In this document: positions 5,041 through 5,723 of the stretch, one piece after another
How the letters are laid out: every line of letters begins with the position of its first letter
How positions within the stretch are numbered: the stretch's first letter is position 1
From: Alphaproteobacteria bacterium UBA2964
GTDB taxonomy: Bacteria > Pseudomonadota > Alphaproteobacteria > MPNO01 > UBA2964
Assembly: GCA_002348425.1 (NCBI GenBank)
Contig: DEBE01000139.1
Location: 1-5,723, forward strand
DNA: 5,723 bases
Direction: 5' to 3'
Notes under the pieces: model-generated
What the model saw: the letters and a program-made list of their open reading frames with translations, nothing else
Told to the model about the DNA's origin: nothing
Database searches by the model: none
Made by a program: the position numbers and the translations under genes

Positions 5041-5723
5041 ATGGCTAGAAGTCTCCACGAGAAACCAAAAGTTACACCGGAACGCGCTGCTTTTTATAGC
5101 AAAATTGATCCATTAGCCGTTGCACCATTATGGGAGAGGCTATTTACTTTTATGAAGAAGGAGCCAGAAATGCGGGCGGCTCCTTACGTCTGGAACTACG
5201 AAAAAATTCGTCCTAGTTTGATGGAGACGGCTACTCTGATCACAGCGGAGGAGGCGGAAAGGAGAGTACTAATATTAGAAAATCCGTCGCTTAAAGGCGA
5301 AACAGCTGCCTGTGATTCGATGTTTGCCGGTTTCCAGCTAATTATGCCAGGTGAAGTTGCCCCTACCCACCGCCATTCTCCTGCTGCATTACGTTTTATC
5401 GTTGAAGGAGATGGAGCCTACACTGCTATTAATGGTGAAAAGGCTCCTATGAAAACCGGTGATTTGATTTTAACGCCATCGGGCGTTTGGCATGACCATG
5501 GTAACGAAGGTACAACGCCCGTCGTTTGGCTGGATGGTCTTGATATTCCTCTTATCCGATTTCTTGGAACAATGTTTACCGAACTCTATGAGGACGGAGG
5601 AACTCATCCACAAGGTCGCCCTGCCTTTGATAATATGGCTCGCTTTGGAGCTAACATGCGGCCGATGGATTACGTAGCTGAAGGCCCGCATTCTCCTGTC
5701 TTTCACTACCCATATGAACAAAC
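5041..5723 (+). CDS. Gentisate 1,2-dioxygenase-type double-cupin ring-cleavage enzyme; 3'-truncated by the window edge
   Basis: The frame runs open from ATG 5041 to the edge, giving 227 residues of a protein normally about 350-380 long, so the first cupin is present and most of the second is missing. The family cleaves gentisate with O2 at an Fe(II) site to maleylpyruvate, which then goes to central metabolism. Visible: an N-terminal PERAAFYSKIDPLAVAPLWE; LITAEEAERRVLILENP; QLIMPGEVAPTHRHSPAALRFIVEG with His110 and His112; and TPSGVWHDHGN with His151. The H-x-H and third His, 39 residues on, match the iron triad of known gentisate and salicylate dioxygenases. Arg118 and His153 fall where the substrate-binding Arg and His of salicylate 1,2-dioxygenase lie. 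VVWLDGLDIPLIRFL follows. A strong Shine-Dalgarno sets the start. GC is about 49% in sampled rows, unlike the epimerase upstream. Salicylate or 1-hydroxy-2-naphthoate dioxygenase, close relatives, are alternatives. Confidence 0.92.
   Translation, partial: MARSLHEKPKVTPERAAFYSKIDPLAVAPLWERLFTFMKKEPEMRAAPYVWNYEKIRPSLMETATLITAEEAERRVLILENPSLKGETAACDSMFAGFQLIMPGEVAPTHRHSPAALRFIVEGDGAYTAINGEKAPMKTGDLILTPSGVWHDHGNEGTTPVVWLDGLDIPLIRFLGTMFTELYEDGGTHPQGRPAFDNMARFGANMRPMDYVAEGPHSPVFHYPYEQ

Noticed and set aside
5470..5721. Minus-strand open frame opposite the end of the window
   Set aside because: It is antisense to the cupin gene, has no recognisable domain and no plausible start signals; the plus-strand frame carries the conserved His motifs.

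Overview
The window reads as an accessory or catabolic stretch of a proteobacterium, all on the plus strand. The organism is inferred from protein style only: the paired IorA/IorB proteins (IorB carrying a DUF6537-type C-terminal half) and the gentisate dioxygenase look like alphaproteobacterial or related types, in DNA of moderate GC. Hand counts of sampled 60-base rows give about 46-49% GC for iorB, the flavin monooxygenase gene and the dioxygenase gene. The epimerase gene is only about 36%.

Layout: 3-1223 is the 3' part of iorA, entering from the left edge and encoding the catalytic (TPP) and ferredoxin-like part of an indolepyruvate/arylpyruvate:ferredoxin oxidoreductase. It overlaps by ATGA with 1220-2767, iorB. 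After a 69-base gap comes 2837-3889, a luciferase-like flavin-dependent monooxygenase. After an AT-rich 82-base gap with a perfect TATAAT, an inverted repeat and a possible 12-codon leader ORF comes 3972-4964, a UDP-glucuronate 4-epimerase-like SDR. After a 76-base gap with a strong Shine-Dalgarno comes 5041 to the right edge, the first 227 codons of a gentisate 1,2-dioxygenase-type double cupin. That reading frame has no stop before the window ends.

Working together (inference): IorAB would oxidatively decarboxylate arylpyruvates to arylacyl-CoA with ferredoxin as acceptor. The flavin monooxygenase could oxygenate an aromatic or acyl intermediate, and the cupin dioxygenase would open a gentisate- or salicylate-like ring. 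This suggests an aromatic-compound catabolic cluster. The nucleotide-sugar epimerase does not fit that theme and differs in base composition, so it may be a later arrival.

The most unusual signal is inside iorB: an in-frame A8 run followed at once by a perfect 8-bp GC-rich stem-loop and preceded by an SD-like AGGCGG. This is the layout of a dnaX-type -1 frameshift signal. Read on the other strand it resembles an intrinsic terminator. No RNA genes, CRISPR arrays, insertion sequences or minus-strand genes were seen.
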